Source: Rugosimonospora acidiphila
Lineage (GTDB): Bacteria; Actinomycetota; Actinomycetes; Mycobacteriales; Micromonosporaceae
DNA length: 64,000 bases
Assembly: GCF_039543385.1 (NCBI RefSeq)
Contig: NZ_BAABJQ010000005.1
Location: 1 to 64,000, forward strand
Direction: 5' to 3'
Positions 17,631 through 26,173 of the stretch are shown in pieces; within the stretch, counting starts at the first letter, position 1, and every line of letters starts with the position of its first letter. The notes under the pieces are model-generated. The model had not been told where the DNA came from and did no database searches. It worked only from the letters and a program-made list of their open reading frames with translations. A program made the translations under genes and the position numbers.

Positions 17631-19259
17631 GTGATCTATACACCCGCGACCGCCCGGTCCGCCGCCGACTCGGAGGCGTTGCGAAACAAGCCATCCGGGC
17701 CGCTCGACGTGTCCGCCGAGGCTCGCGAGCTGCTGACCGGGCTGCTGGCCGCGCCGTGGGGGCAGATCTCCCCGTCGGTGTACGAGACGGGCCGACTGGT
17801 CGCCCTGGCACCGTGGCTGGCCGGGCATCCGGAGCGGGTGGAGTTCCTGTGTGGCACCCAGGGCTCCGACGGAGCGTGGCCCGGCCCGGACGGCTACGCG
17901 CTGGTACCCACGCTGAGCGCGACGGAGGCGCTGCTCGGCATCCTGATCGGCGAGCCGCAACGCGGTACGCCGACCGATCGGCTGGTCACATCCGTCCACA
18001 AGGGACTCGATGCCTGCCACCGACTACTGTCCACTTTGGGCGGTGACGCGCTGCCGGACACCCCGGCCATCGAGCTGATCGTGCCGGCCCTGACCGCCGC
18101 CCTGAACGAGCACCTCGACCGGCTGCCCGACCCGACGCCGCCGGGACTGGCCGCCTGGCGTGGTCGCGCGCGGCTGCCGTTGCCGCCGGGCGTCGACGCC
18201 TCGCTGCTCGCCGGGCTGCGGGCGCGGCTTGCCGGCCCCACCGACGTACCGCTCAAGTTGTTGCATTCGCTGGAGATTCTCGGCGGCGCCGGCCGGGTAC
18301 GGGTCGGCCACACCGGAACCGTCGGAGCCTCACCCGCCGCCACCGCCGCGTGGCTGGCAGCCGAACGGCGCGACCCGGCCGGCATGAACTACCTGGAAAC
18401 CGTTGTGGCCACACACGGTGGGCCGGTGCCCAGCGTCATTCCGATCACCATGTTCGAACGTTCCTGGGTGCTGTCCGGGCTGCACCATGCCGGGCTGAAT
18501 CCGGCCGGACTGGACGCCGCCACCACCGGCCGGCTGCTCGACGAGCTGTCGGCCGCTCTCGGCCCGGCCGGCGCGTCTGGCGGCACGGGCCTGCCGCCAG
18601 ACGCCGACACCACGTCCGTCGTGCTGCTGACACTCGCCCAACTCGGGCGACGGCCGGACGTCGACTGCCTGTGGAACTTCCAGGCAGACGATCATTTTTG
18701 CGTGTGGCCCGGGGAGCGCACCACCTCGCCCACCGCGAACGCGCACGTGCTGGAGACCCTTGGACATCACCTGACGCATCGCGTGACGGCGCCCGAACGT
18801 TACACCGCCGCCGTACGATCCGTCGCGGACTGGCTCAGCCAGCGGCAGCGGCCGGACGGCAGCTGGTCGGACAAGTGGCACGCCTCCCCGTACTACGCCA
18901 CCGCCTGCTGCGCGCTGGCGCTGCACCGGTACGGCGGCCGGGCCGGCACGGCCGCGGTGGATCGGGCGATCGACTTCGTAATGTCCACTCAGGACAGTGG
19001 CGGCGGCTGGGGCCGGTGGGGCGCCACCGCCGAGGAGACCGGGTACGCGCTGCAGGTGTTGCTGGTGGCCGCACCCGGTCGCGGCGATGCCCAGGCGGCC
19101 CGCGGGTACCGGTATCTGCGCGCGACGTACGGCCAGCGGGCCGACCCACCGCTGTGGCATGACAAAGATCTCTACCTGCCCGCCGCGGTGGTCCGCGGCG
19201 GCGTGCTCGCCGCGCTCGCGCTTGCTTCGGGCAACCCGGCCGTGGCCGGCGAGGGCTGA
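17631..19259 (+). CDS. Class II diterpene cyclase, DxDTT type (Rv3377c-like)
   Basis: The product has 542 residues and is built of alpha/alpha-barrel beta-gamma domains with QW-like motifs (QRPDGSWSDKW and QDSGGGWGRWG). The general-acid motif is D324-A-D326-T-T (PPDADTTSVVL), not DxDD. As I recall, Mycobacterium tuberculosis Rv3377c, which makes a halimadienyl (tuberculosinyl) diphosphate, also carries a DxDTT motif. Similar segments include DKWHASPYYATA and ATAEETGYALQ. It would protonate GGPP and cyclise it without losing the diphosphate. The start is GTG 17631, with GGAGG five bases upstream. It has no signal peptide. Confidence 0.88.
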   Translation: MIYTPATARSAADSEALRNKPSGPLDVSAEARELLTGLLAAPWGQISPSVYETGRLVALAPWLAGHPERVEFLCGTQGSDGAWPGPDGYALVPTLSATEALLGILIGEPQRGTPTDRLVTSVHKGLDACHRLLSTLGGDALPDTPAIELIVPALTAALNEHLDRLPDPTPPGLAAWRGRARLPLPPGVDASLLAGLRARLAGPTDVPLKLLHSLEILGGAGRVRVGHTGTVGASPAATAAWLAAERRDPAGMNYLETVVATHGGPVPSVIPITMFERSWVLSGLHHAGLNPAGLDAATTGRLLDELSAALGPAGASGGTGLPPDADTTSVVLLTLAQLGRRPDVDCLWNFQADDHFCVWPGERTTSPTANAHVLETLGHHLTHRVTAPERYTAAVRSVADWLSQRQRPDGSWSDKWHASPYYATACCALALHRYGGRAGTAAVDRAIDFVMSTQDSGGGWGRWGATAEETGYALQVLLVAAPGRGDAQAARGYRYLRATYGQRADPPLWHDKDLYLPAAVVRGGVLAALALASGNPAVAGEG

Positions 19260-19337
19260 TCCAACCGCCTTCCGTTCATCGGTTGACGGCAATGGACACG
19301 GGGTTCGCGCGCCGGCCCCGCGTCGCTTCCTCGCGCC

Positions 19338-19366
19338 TTGAGAGACGCCCCGGACGCTGCTACCGT
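19338..19366 (+). promoter_or_regulatory. Putative promoter of the conservon operon
   Basis: A -35 TTGAGA (19338-19343), a 17-base spacer and a -10 TACCGT (19361-19366) lie about 115 bases before the kinase start, in the gap after the class II cyclase gene. It implies that the conservon is transcribed independently of the terpene genes. Confidence 0.5.
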
Positions 19367-19480
19367 GCCCGGGTGCCCGGACGCCGACGGGTGGCGGTGT
19401 TGGTCTTGTCCGCGTGATCCTCCGACAGCGGACGGGTGGTCCTGGAAACTAACCCCTCTAGCCTGGCCGGGGATGCGTCG

Positions 19481-22400
19481 ATGAAATCCCGCAGCTTGCA
19501 CGTGCGCACCAAGGTTCTGGCCCTGCTGCTGTCGCTCGCCGCGCTCTGGGTGTTCGCGGCGTTCGTGACAGTGCGCGACGGCCTGAACCTGCTCTGGGTC
19601 AACACCATGAACGAGAAGATCGGTAAGCCGAACACCTCGTTGGTCGAAGATCTCCAGCAGGAGCGCCGGCTGTCCGTGGTTTACCTCGCCACTCACGACC
19701 AGGCACAGCACCAGGCGCTGGTGGCGCAGCGAGCCCGCACGGACGAGGCGCTCAAGCGGTTCCGCGAATCCACCGACGGTCGGGACGTGCACTGGGCCGC
19801 GAGCGACGAGCTGGAAGCCCGGATCGGCCAGGCGATCACGAGCCTCGCCGGCATCGGCCAGATCCGTGGCCAGGTCGACGGGCTGCGGACCGACCGGAGC
19901 CAGGCGGCGACCGTGTACACCAACGTCATCGACGTACAGTTCCGCGTCTATGGCTCGCTGACCTCCTTTTCCAGCCAGGACATCGCCAAGGAGGCGAGCA
20001 CCCTCGTCGCCCTCGACCAGGCCCGCGAGGTGCTGTCACAGGAGGACACACTGGTCGCCGGCGCCCTGTCGGCCGGCCGGTTCACCCCCGTCGAACTGCA
20101 GCAGTACGTGCAGCTCGTCGGCCTGCAGCAGTACCTGTACGCGCAGGCCGAGGCCGCACTGCCGACCGCGCTGCACGCCAAGTACCAGCGGATGGTCACC
20201 GGTACGGACTACGCGCGGTTCACCGACGTGGAGAACCACCTGCGCACCGAGGCCCGGGCCGGGCAGACGCCCCCGGTGACCGCGGTCGCCTGGCAGGATG
20301 CGATCAACCCGGTCAACGAGGCGCTGAGCGGCCTGGTCATCGACGGCGCCAACGAGGCCGTGCACGATGCCGAGCCGGCGGCCATCTGGGTGCTCGTCCG
20401 GCTGTTCCTGGCCGGCGGCCTCGGCCTGCTCGCCGTCATCGCGTCCATCATCGTGTCCGTCACCACCGCCCGGGACCTGGTCCGGCAGCTGGAGCGGTTG
20501 CGCACCGCCGCCCGCGAGCTGGCCGAACGGCGCCTGCCCGCGGTGGTGGCCCGGCTGCAGCACGGCGACGAGGTCGACGTCGCGGCCGAGGCACCGCCGT
20601 TGGAGTTCGGCAACGACGAGATCGGCCAGCTCGGGCAGGCGTTCAACGCGGTACAGGAGACCGCGGTCCGGGTCGCCGTCGAGCAGGCCGAGCTGCGCCG
20701 CGGCGTCCGGGATGTGTTCCTGAGCCTGGCCCGGCGCAGCCAGGCGCTGGTGCACCGGCAGCTGCAGCTGCTGGACACCATGGAGCGCCGGGACCACGAC
20801 GCCGAGGAGCTCGACGAGATCTTCCGGATCGACCACCTGGCGACCCGCATGCGACGCAACGCGGAGAACCTGATCGTGCTGTCCGGATCGGTGGCCGGGC
20901 GCGGCTGGCGCAACCCGGTGCCGATGGTGGACGTGATCCGCGGCGCGGTGGCCGAGGTGGAGGAGTATTCCCGGGTCAGCGTGTTGCCGATCGAGTCGGC
21001 GGCGCTGGCGGGTCGGGCCGTCGGCGACGTCATCCACCTGCTCGCCGAGCTGATCGAGAACGCGGTGTCGTTCTCCCCGCCGTACACCAACGTCCAGGTC
21101 GGCGGCGCGCTGGTGGCCAACGGCTTCGCCGTGGAGATCGAGGACCGCGGCCTGGGCATGTCCGAGTCCGACCTGGTCAGCGCCAACGAGCAGCTGGCCG
21201 AGCCGCCGGAGTTCAACCTGTCGAGCACCGCGCAGCTGGGCCTGTACGTGGTCGGCCGGCTCGCCGAGCGGCACGGCGTCAAGGTACGGCTGCGGGAGTC
21301 GCCATACGGGGGCACCACCGCGATCGTGCTCATCCCGACCAGCCTGGTGGTCGACCCGCAGGACGCGGCGGTGCGCCGCCGAGCGGGACGCACCCCGGGC
21401 GGCGAGCGGCCGGGGACGCCGGGACCGGACGGTACCGCCGGCATCGCACCGGCACCGACCAGCCCGGCACCGAGCAATCCGGCACCAAGCAACTCGGCAT
21501 CAACCAGCCCGGCACCGACCAGCCCGGCACCGCGCCCGACCCCCACCGGCTCGGGCCCGCGCCCCACGGCGGGGCCCGACGGGCAGCTGAACGGCGCGGC
21601 GCCCGGCCCCCGGCCGCACGCCACCCCGGCGGCGGACCGGCAGGGCGGGCAGCGGGTGGCCGAGCCGACCGCGGTGCGGCCGTCGAGCCGCCCGGAGGCG
21701 ACTGGCACGGCCGGCGCGGCGACGGGCGCGCGGGCTGGCACGGATCGGGCTGGCACCGACCCGGCAGGCGTGCATTCCGCCGTGACGGAGGAGATCCCCA
21801 TGCAGCCGATCGGCCCCGCCGGCACGATGGGCCCGACCGGCCAGCTGAGCGCGCCGAACCAAGCGAGCGCGCCGAACCAGGCAAGCCCGACGAGCCCGAC
21901 GAGACCGACCGTGAGTCCCCCGGCGCAGGGGGCCGAGCGGTTGCCGCGCCGGAACGCCACGGTGCAGCCCCGGCCCGAGTCCGACGAGCCGGTCGTCCTC
22001 ACCGCCGCCGGCCTGCCCTTCCGGCGCAGGCAGGCCAACCTCGCCGCGCCGCTGCGCGGGGAGCCGCCGACCGACAAGCCGGACGCCGACCGGCCGGCGC
22101 AGCCGGCCCGACGGCCGGAGGAGATCCGCCGGATGATGTCCTCTTACCAGTCCGGTACCCGGCGGGGCCGCGCTGCGGCGAGCGAGGTGAGCCCAACCGA
22201 TCCGGCCGGCCCCGGTCCAACCCGCCCCGACCCAGCCGGGCCCGATCCAGCCGGCCTCACCGATTCGACCGGACCCAGCGACTCCACCGGACCCACCGAC
22301 CCCACCGGACCCATCGGCTCCACCGGGCCCAGTGGCGAGCCCAGCCCTAGGGACGATGCCAGCCCTAGGGACGAGGCCAGCCCTGGCGGCGAGGCCGGGC

Positions 22401-22570
22401 CCAAGGGTTCGATCGGCTCTACCGACTCGACCGGCGCTCCGACCGGGCAACCCGCCGTCGACCGCGCGAGCCGCCGGCCGCCCGAATCACCCGGCGGCCA
22501 CGCACCCGCGCCGGGGACGCCGGCCCCGCCACGGCCGCCGACGGAGCCGGCCGGCGATCAGCAGTCGTGA
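19481..22570 (+). CDS. cvnA: Conservon sensor histidine kinase-like protein (CvnA type)
   Basis: The product has about 1029 residues. A membrane helix (residues ~9-30) is followed by an extracytoplasmic NIT-type helical sensor region to ~300, a second membrane helix (~305-328), and HAMP (~330-400). Next come a helical dimerisation segment (RRSQALVHRQLQLLDTMERRD) and an HATPase_c domain (LLAELIENAVSFSPP N box; IEDRGLGMSE G1 box; AQLGLYVVGRLAERHG). From about residue 640 the protein is low-complexity and rich in Pro, Ser, Thr and Gly, with Gly-Pro-x-like stretches. Start ATG 19481 with GGGG eight bases upstream. It heads the cvnABCD operon, which acts like a membrane-associated G-protein system. 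Confidence 0.9.
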   Translation: MKSRSLHVRTKVLALLLSLAALWVFAAFVTVRDGLNLLWVNTMNEKIGKPNTSLVEDLQQERRLSVVYLATHDQAQHQALVAQRARTDEALKRFRESTDGRDVHWAASDELEARIGQAITSLAGIGQIRGQVDGLRTDRSQAATVYTNVIDVQFRVYGSLTSFSSQDIAKEASTLVALDQAREVLSQEDTLVAGALSAGRFTPVELQQYVQLVGLQQYLYAQAEAALPTALHAKYQRMVTGTDYARFTDVENHLRTEARAGQTPPVTAVAWQDAINPVNEALSGLVIDGANEAVHDAEPAAIWVLVRLFLAGGLGLLAVIASIIVSVTTARDLVRQLERLRTAARELAERRLPAVVARLQHGDEVDVAAEAPPLEFGNDEIGQLGQAFNAVQETAVRVAVEQAELRRGVRDVFLSLARRSQALVHRQLQLLDTMERRDHDAEELDEIFRIDHLATRMRRNAENLIVLSGSVAGRGWRNPVPMVDVIRGAVAEVEEYSRVSVLPIESAALAGRAVGDVIHLLAELIENAVSFSPPYTNVQVGGALVANGFAVEIEDRGLGMSESDLVSANEQLAEPPEFNLSSTAQLGLYVVGRLAERHGVKVRLRESPYGGTTAIVLIPTSLVVDPQDAAVRRRAGRTPGGERPGTPGPDGTAGIAPAPTSPAPSNPAPSNSASTSPAPTSPAPRPTPTGSGPRPTAGPDGQLNGAAPGPRPHATPAADRQGGQRVAEPTAVRPSSRPEATGTAGAATGARAGTDRAGTDPAGVHSAVTEEIPMQPIGPAGTMGPTGQLSAPNQASAPNQASPTSPTRPTVSPPAQGAERLPRRNATVQPRPESDEPVVLTAAGLPFRRRQANLAAPLRGEPPTDKPDADRPAQPARRPEEIRRMMSSYQSGTRRGRAAASEVSPTDPAGPGPTRPDPAGPDPAGLTDSTGPSDSTGPTDPTGPIGSTGPSGEPSPRDDASPRDEASPGGEAGPKGSIGSTDSTGAPTGQPAVDRASRRPPESPGGHAPAPGTPAPPRPPTEPAGDQQS

Positions 22571-22636
22571 GCCAGCCGAAAACCCGTATGCCGGCCCCGG
22601 TTCGCGCCAACGACCCGGGGCAGCGCTAGAAAGAGG

Positions 22637-23059
22637 ATGACTGTGGTGCAGAAGACAACGTCGGCCGGTGACCTCACCTGGCTGGTCGATGATCTCGTCG
22701 AGCGGGTGGCGCAGGCGAGGCACGCCGTCGTGCTATCCGCCGACGGCCTGCTGATTTCCTCATCCAGCGGGTTGAGCCGGGAGGACGGCGAGCACCTCTC
22801 CGCCGTCGCGGCCGGATTTCAGAGCCTGGCACGGGGCGCCGGCCGGCACTTCGGCGGCGGCGCCGTGCGGCAGACCATCGTGGAGATGGAGACCAACTTT
22901 TTGTTCGTCACCGCCGCGGGCACCGGTGCCTGCCTCGCCGTGCTGGCCGACGAGGACGCCGACGTGGGTCTCATCGCCTACGAGATGGCGATGCTCGTCA
23001 CCAGGGTCGGCCAGTACCTGACCTCTCCGGCCCGGGCATCCGCCCGCCCAGACGAATGA
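22637..23059 (+). CDS. cvnB: Roadblock/LC7 domain protein (CvnB type)
   Basis: The protein has 140 residues and is a single roadblock/LC7 (MglB-like) fold. LTWLVDDLVERVAQARHAVVLSADGLL is the classic N terminus of conservon CvnB proteins, and the C-terminal half shows FLFVTAAGTGACLAVLADEDADVGL. It lies 66 bases after cvnA and 9 bases before cvnC. CvnB proteins are thought to bind the CvnD GTPase and the kinase at the membrane. Confidence 0.92.
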   Translation: MTVVQKTTSAGDLTWLVDDLVERVAQARHAVVLSADGLLISSSSGLSREDGEHLSAVAAGFQSLARGAGRHFGGGAVRQTIVEMETNFLFVTAAGTGACLAVLADEDADVGLIAYEMAMLVTRVGQYLTSPARASARPDE

Positions 23060-23068
23060 TGCCGGGCC

Positions 23069-23455
23069 ATGCCGCGCAGTGATGAGCACCGAGACGAAAA
23101 CGTCTGGTTCGACGACGCGGCCGGGCCGGTGGTCCGGCCGTACGCCATGACGTCCGGCCGGACCCGGGCGACCGGCGAATTCGATCTGATCGCGCTCGTG
23201 GTGGCGATGCGACACACCACCGTCAGCGACGTCGGGCTCGGCCCGGAGCACCTGGCGATCCTCCGGCTGTGCCAGCGACCGCTGTCGGTGGCGGAGATAG
23301 CGGCGCATCTCGACCTGCCGATCGGCATCATCCGCGTGCTGCTGAGCGACCTGCTGGACCGTGAGCTGGTCTTCGTGCGGGTACCGCAACCCCCGGCCGA
23401 CATGCCCACCGATGACATATTCAAGGCGGTAATCAATGGACTACGGGCACTTTGA
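23069..23455 (+). CDS. cvnC: DUF742 protein (CvnC type)
   Basis: The product has 128 residues. It carries the DUF742 features VRPYAMTSGRTRAT, GPEHLAILRLCQ and a winged-helix-like VAEIAAHLDLPIGIIRVLLSDLLDR. It may be a DNA- or protein-binding adaptor in the conservon complex. Its 3' end overlaps the cvnD start by 20 bases, so translation of cvnD is probably coupled to it. Confidence 0.92.
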   Translation: MPRSDEHRDENVWFDDAAGPVVRPYAMTSGRTRATGEFDLIALVVAMRHTTVSDVGLGPEHLAILRLCQRPLSVAEIAAHLDLPIGIIRVLLSDLLDRELVFVRVPQPPADMPTDDIFKAVINGLRAL

Positions 23456-24041
23456 TCCGTCCGCCGACGACCTGCCCACCGCCCTGAAGATACTGGTCGC
23501 GGGAGGGTTCGGCGCGGGCAAGACGACGCTGGTCGGGGCGGTGAGCGAGATCCGGCCGCTGCGCACCGAGGAGTACCTCACCGACGAGAGCGTCGGGGTG
23601 GACGACCTGTCGGGCGTGGAGGCCAAGTCGACCACCACGGTGGCCATGGACTTCGGCCGGATCACCATCAACGACAAGCTGGTCGTGTACCTGTTCGGCA
23701 CGCCGGGGCAGGACCGGTTCTGGTTCGTCTGGGACGAGCTGGCCCTCGGCGCCCTCGGCGCGGTGGTGCTCGCCGACACCCGGCGGCTGGCCGCGTGCTT
23801 CCCGTCGGTGGACTACTTCGAGCGCCGGGACACCCCGTTCATCGTGGCGGTCAACTGTTTCGACGACGCCCGGCAGTACCAGCCGGAGGAGGTGCGGCAG
23901 GCGCTGGACCTCGACCCGGACGTGCCGGTGCTGCTGTGCGACGCGCGGCGGCGGGAGTCCGGCAAGGAGGTGCTCATCGCGCTGATGGAGCACGTGATGC
24001 GCGGCGGCCGGGCCCGGGAACTGGCCGCCCCGGCGCACTGA
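23436..24041 (+). CDS. cvnD: Conservon small GTPase (CvnD type)
   Basis: The protein has 201 residues and is a Ras-like P-loop GTPase. It shows Walker A GGFGAGKTTLVG (about 23-34), the switch Thr region KSTTTVAMDFG, the G3 motif FGTPGQDRFWF, and a G4-like region VNCFD in place of NKxD. Conservon GTPases usually have such an altered G4. It is the last gene of the operon and ends before a GC-rich duplicated sequence. Confidence 0.92.
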   Translation: MDYGHFDPSADDLPTALKILVAGGFGAGKTTLVGAVSEIRPLRTEEYLTDESVGVDDLSGVEAKSTTTVAMDFGRITINDKLVVYLFGTPGQDRFWFVWDELALGALGAVVLADTRRLAACFPSVDYFERRDTPFIVAVNCFDDARQYQPEEVRQALDLDPDVPVLLCDARRRESGKEVLIALMEHVMRGGRARELAAPAH

Positions 24042-24095
24042 GGCTGGCCGGTCGGCACGCCAGCCCGCGGCCGGCCCGAGCCCGCGGCGCGCGGT

Positions 24096-24155
24096 CAGCC
24101 GCGCCGGCCCGAAGCCCGCGGCCCACGTCCAGCCGCGCCGGCCCGAAGCCCGCGG
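24096..24155. repeat. 26-bp direct repeat with 34-bp period between convergent genes
   Basis: An identical 26-base sequence occupies 24096-24121 and 24130-24155, with further partial copies upstream (from about 24061). The array fills the 114-base gap between the cvnD stop and the GntR stop. Its GC-rich CCGCGG and GCCGGC cores can fold. It looks like local tandem duplication and may serve as a bidirectional terminator. Confidence 0.7.
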
Positions 24156-24884
24156 TCAGCCGCGCCGGGTGATCCGCAGCGTCAGCACGTCGGTGCGGAC
24201 CAGGATGTGCCCGTGGAACAGCGGGAGGTTCCCCTCGCCCACGCCGAGTTGGACCGCGCTCATCAGCGGATGCCCGGCCGGCACCGCCAGGCGGTCGACC
24301 GCGTCGCCCTCGGCCAGCACCGCCGCCATGTCGATGTCGGTGCGCCGCACCGGCACGCCGGTCACCCGGGCGAGGAACTCCAGGAGGTCGACCTCGATGC
24401 TGACCAGGGAGGACGGGTCGAGGTCGCGGCCGGCCACGGACAGCGGCAGGTGGTCGCGGATCCACGCCGCCGGTACGCCGTCCACGGCGAAGAGCCGGTC
24501 CACCCGCCACATCGGTGCGCCCGGCGGGCAGCCCAGCGCCTCGGCGCAGTCGTCGGGGCAGGGCACCCGGCCGACCGAGGCGTCGTGCAGGGCCGGCCGG
24601 TGCCCGGTCGCGCTGATCTTGTCGCGGAGCGCGATCACCTCGCCGAGGGACACCGGTACCCCGGCGGGTGGTTCGCGCACGAAGGTTCCCACGCCCCAGG
24701 TACGCAAGACCTCGCCGGCCGCCACCAGCGCCCCGATCGCCTCGCGCATGGTGGCCCGGCTCACCGCGAGCCGGGCCGCCAGCTCCCGTTCGTTGGGCAG
24801 CCGGTCACCCGGCCGCAGCTCGGCGGCGATCAGCTCGCGTAGTCGCGCCTGCGCGCCGTCCTGCGCGGTCTCCCGCCGAGCCAT
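24156..24884 (-). CDS. GntR family transcriptional regulator (HutC/UTRA subfamily)
   Basis: The product has 242 residues. The N-terminal winged helix-turn-helix spans residues ~10-72 (ELRPGDRLPNERELAARLAVSRATMREAI is the GntR signature). The UTRA effector domain spans ~90-235 (RVDRLFAVDGVPAAWIRDHLPL). It is encoded six bases downstream of the dipeptidase stop and is thus in an operon with it. Such regulators usually repress their own operon and respond to a substrate or intermediate. A perfect 15-bp palindrome upstream of the dipeptidase is a candidate operator. Confidence 0.92.
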   Translation of the reverse strand: MARRETAQDGAQARLRELIAAELRPGDRLPNERELAARLAVSRATMREAIGALVAAGEVLRTWGVGTFVREPPAGVPVSLGEVIALRDKISATGHRPALHDASVGRVPCPDDCAEALGCPPGAPMWRVDRLFAVDGVPAAWIRDHLPLSVAGRDLDPSSLVSIEVDLLEFLARVTGVPVRRTDIDMAAVLAEGDAVDRLAVPAGHPLMSAVQLGVGEGNLPLFHGHILVRTDVLTLRITRRG

Positions 24885-24890
24885 GCGTCC

Positions 24891-26093
24891 TCACCAGACC
24901 TGTTCGAGTACCCGGATCGTGTTGCCGCCGATCACCTTGACGATCTCGTCGTCCGAGTAGTCGTGGGCGACCAGCCAGCCGGCCACGCTGTTGATTGCCT
25001 CGGCCGGATTCTCCATGCCGGCTACGTACGGTACCCGAGGGTGGTCCGGTACCGGCCGCGCGTCGTGCGCGTAGTTGTTGGCGTAGGTCTGGTGCACCCC
25101 GACGTGGTCACCGAACATGGTGTCCGGTCCGAACGACACGTGGTCGATGCCGACCAGGTCGACCAGGTACGTGAAGTGGTCCATCACCGAGTCCAGCGAG
25201 TGGCTCGGGTGGGCCTCGGACAGCGTGGTGTGCGGCGCGGCCTCGATGCCGATGACTCCCCCGCGCTCGGCGCAGGCGCGGATCACCTCGTCCGGCTTCA
25301 TCCGCGGCGTGTTCCACACCGCGCGGGCCCCGGCGTGCGTGATGAACACCGGCACCTGGCTGGCCTCGATGACCTCCAGGCTGGTGCGGTCGCCGGAGTG
25401 CGAGATGTCGATGGCGATGCCGAGCCGGTTCATCCGGTCCACCGCGCGCCGGCCCAGGTGGGTCAGGCCGCCGTCGGCGTACTCGGACAGGCCGCCGCCG
25501 AGCATGTTCGACTGGCTGTAGGCGATGCCGAGCTGGCGGACGCCGAAGCCGTACAGGATGTCGATGCGGTCCAGCTCGTTCTCGATCGGCGTGCAGCACT
25601 CCAGGCCGGCCACGAGGGCCAGCTGGCCGTTGCGCTTGGCCGCGTAGATGTCAGCGAGCGAGGTGGCCAGCACCACGTAGTCCTGCTTGGCCACGTCGGA
25701 CAGCCGCATGCCGAGCGCGTAGATGAGGTCGTTCCACTTCCAGCCGTTCTCGCTGGTCACGCAGGAGGCGCCGGCCATGAAGTTGTCGAAGACCGCGGCC
25801 AGGCCGGAACGGGCCAGCCCGGCGTACGCGGTGTGCTGGCGCGCGGTGCGGTTGTACGCGCGCAGCTCGGAGACGTCCTTGGGCAGGATGACCGGGTGCT
25901 CGTGCAGCGAGATGGCCACATTCTCGGCGAGCAGCCGGTCGACCCGCTGCCGCTGGGCGTCGGACAGGCCCAGGTCGAAGTCGGGCACCCGGCCGACCTC
26001 GTCGGCCAGCTCAAAGATCCGGTAGTCGCGGTGAGGTTCCAGGTACGAGTACGACTTGTGGCCGCGGTAGCGCGGCGCCGTTTCTTGCAACAA
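24891..26093 (-). CDS. Membrane-dipeptidase-like metallohydrolase (peptidase M19 family)
   Basis: The product has 400 residues. It shows M19 motifs IDISHSGDRTSLEVIEAS and VFITHAGARAVWNT, corresponding to the two metal-ligand His of renal dipeptidase-like enzymes. The bridging Glu is plausible in LVAGLECCTP. At the N-terminal HxD ligand position, SLHEHPVI reads His-x-His. The start is TTG 26093 with GGGGAG seven bases upstream. No signal peptide is present, so it is probably cytosolic. It is co-directional with and immediately upstream of the GntR regulator gene. It may hydrolyse dipeptides or cyclic/lactam substrates; the natural substrate is unknown. Confidence 0.82.
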   Translation of the reverse strand: MLQETAPRYRGHKSYSYLEPHRDYRIFELADEVGRVPDFDLGLSDAQRQRVDRLLAENVAISLHEHPVILPKDVSELRAYNRTARQHTAYAGLARSGLAAVFDNFMAGASCVTSENGWKWNDLIYALGMRLSDVAKQDYVVLATSLADIYAAKRNGQLALVAGLECCTPIENELDRIDILYGFGVRQLGIAYSQSNMLGGGLSEYADGGLTHLGRRAVDRMNRLGIAIDISHSGDRTSLEVIEASQVPVFITHAGARAVWNTPRMKPDEVIRACAERGGVIGIEAAPHTTLSEAHPSHSLDSVMDHFTYLVDLVGIDHVSFGPDTMFGDHVGVHQTYANNYAHDARPVPDHPRVPYVAGMENPAEAINSVAGWLVAHDYSDDEIVKVIGGNTIRVLEQVW

Positions 26094-26158
26094 AGGAAGA
26101 CTCCCCTTACAGCACGCTGCGTCGATCAGCCGTCACGCCCCGCCACGGCGGCGAGGAC

Positions 26159-26173
26159 AGAGGTCTGACCTCT
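26159..26173. promoter_or_regulatory. Perfect 15-bp palindrome, candidate GntR operator
   Basis: AGAGGTC-T-GACCTCT is centred 73 bases upstream of the TTG start of the dipeptidase gene. The GGTC...GACC half-sites resemble the GT-N-AC spacing of HutC-type operators. Further upstream, ATCACAG occurs three times (26227-26233, 26240-26246, 26261-26267). The rest of the 381-base gap 26094-26474 holds no gene. Confidence 0.45.
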
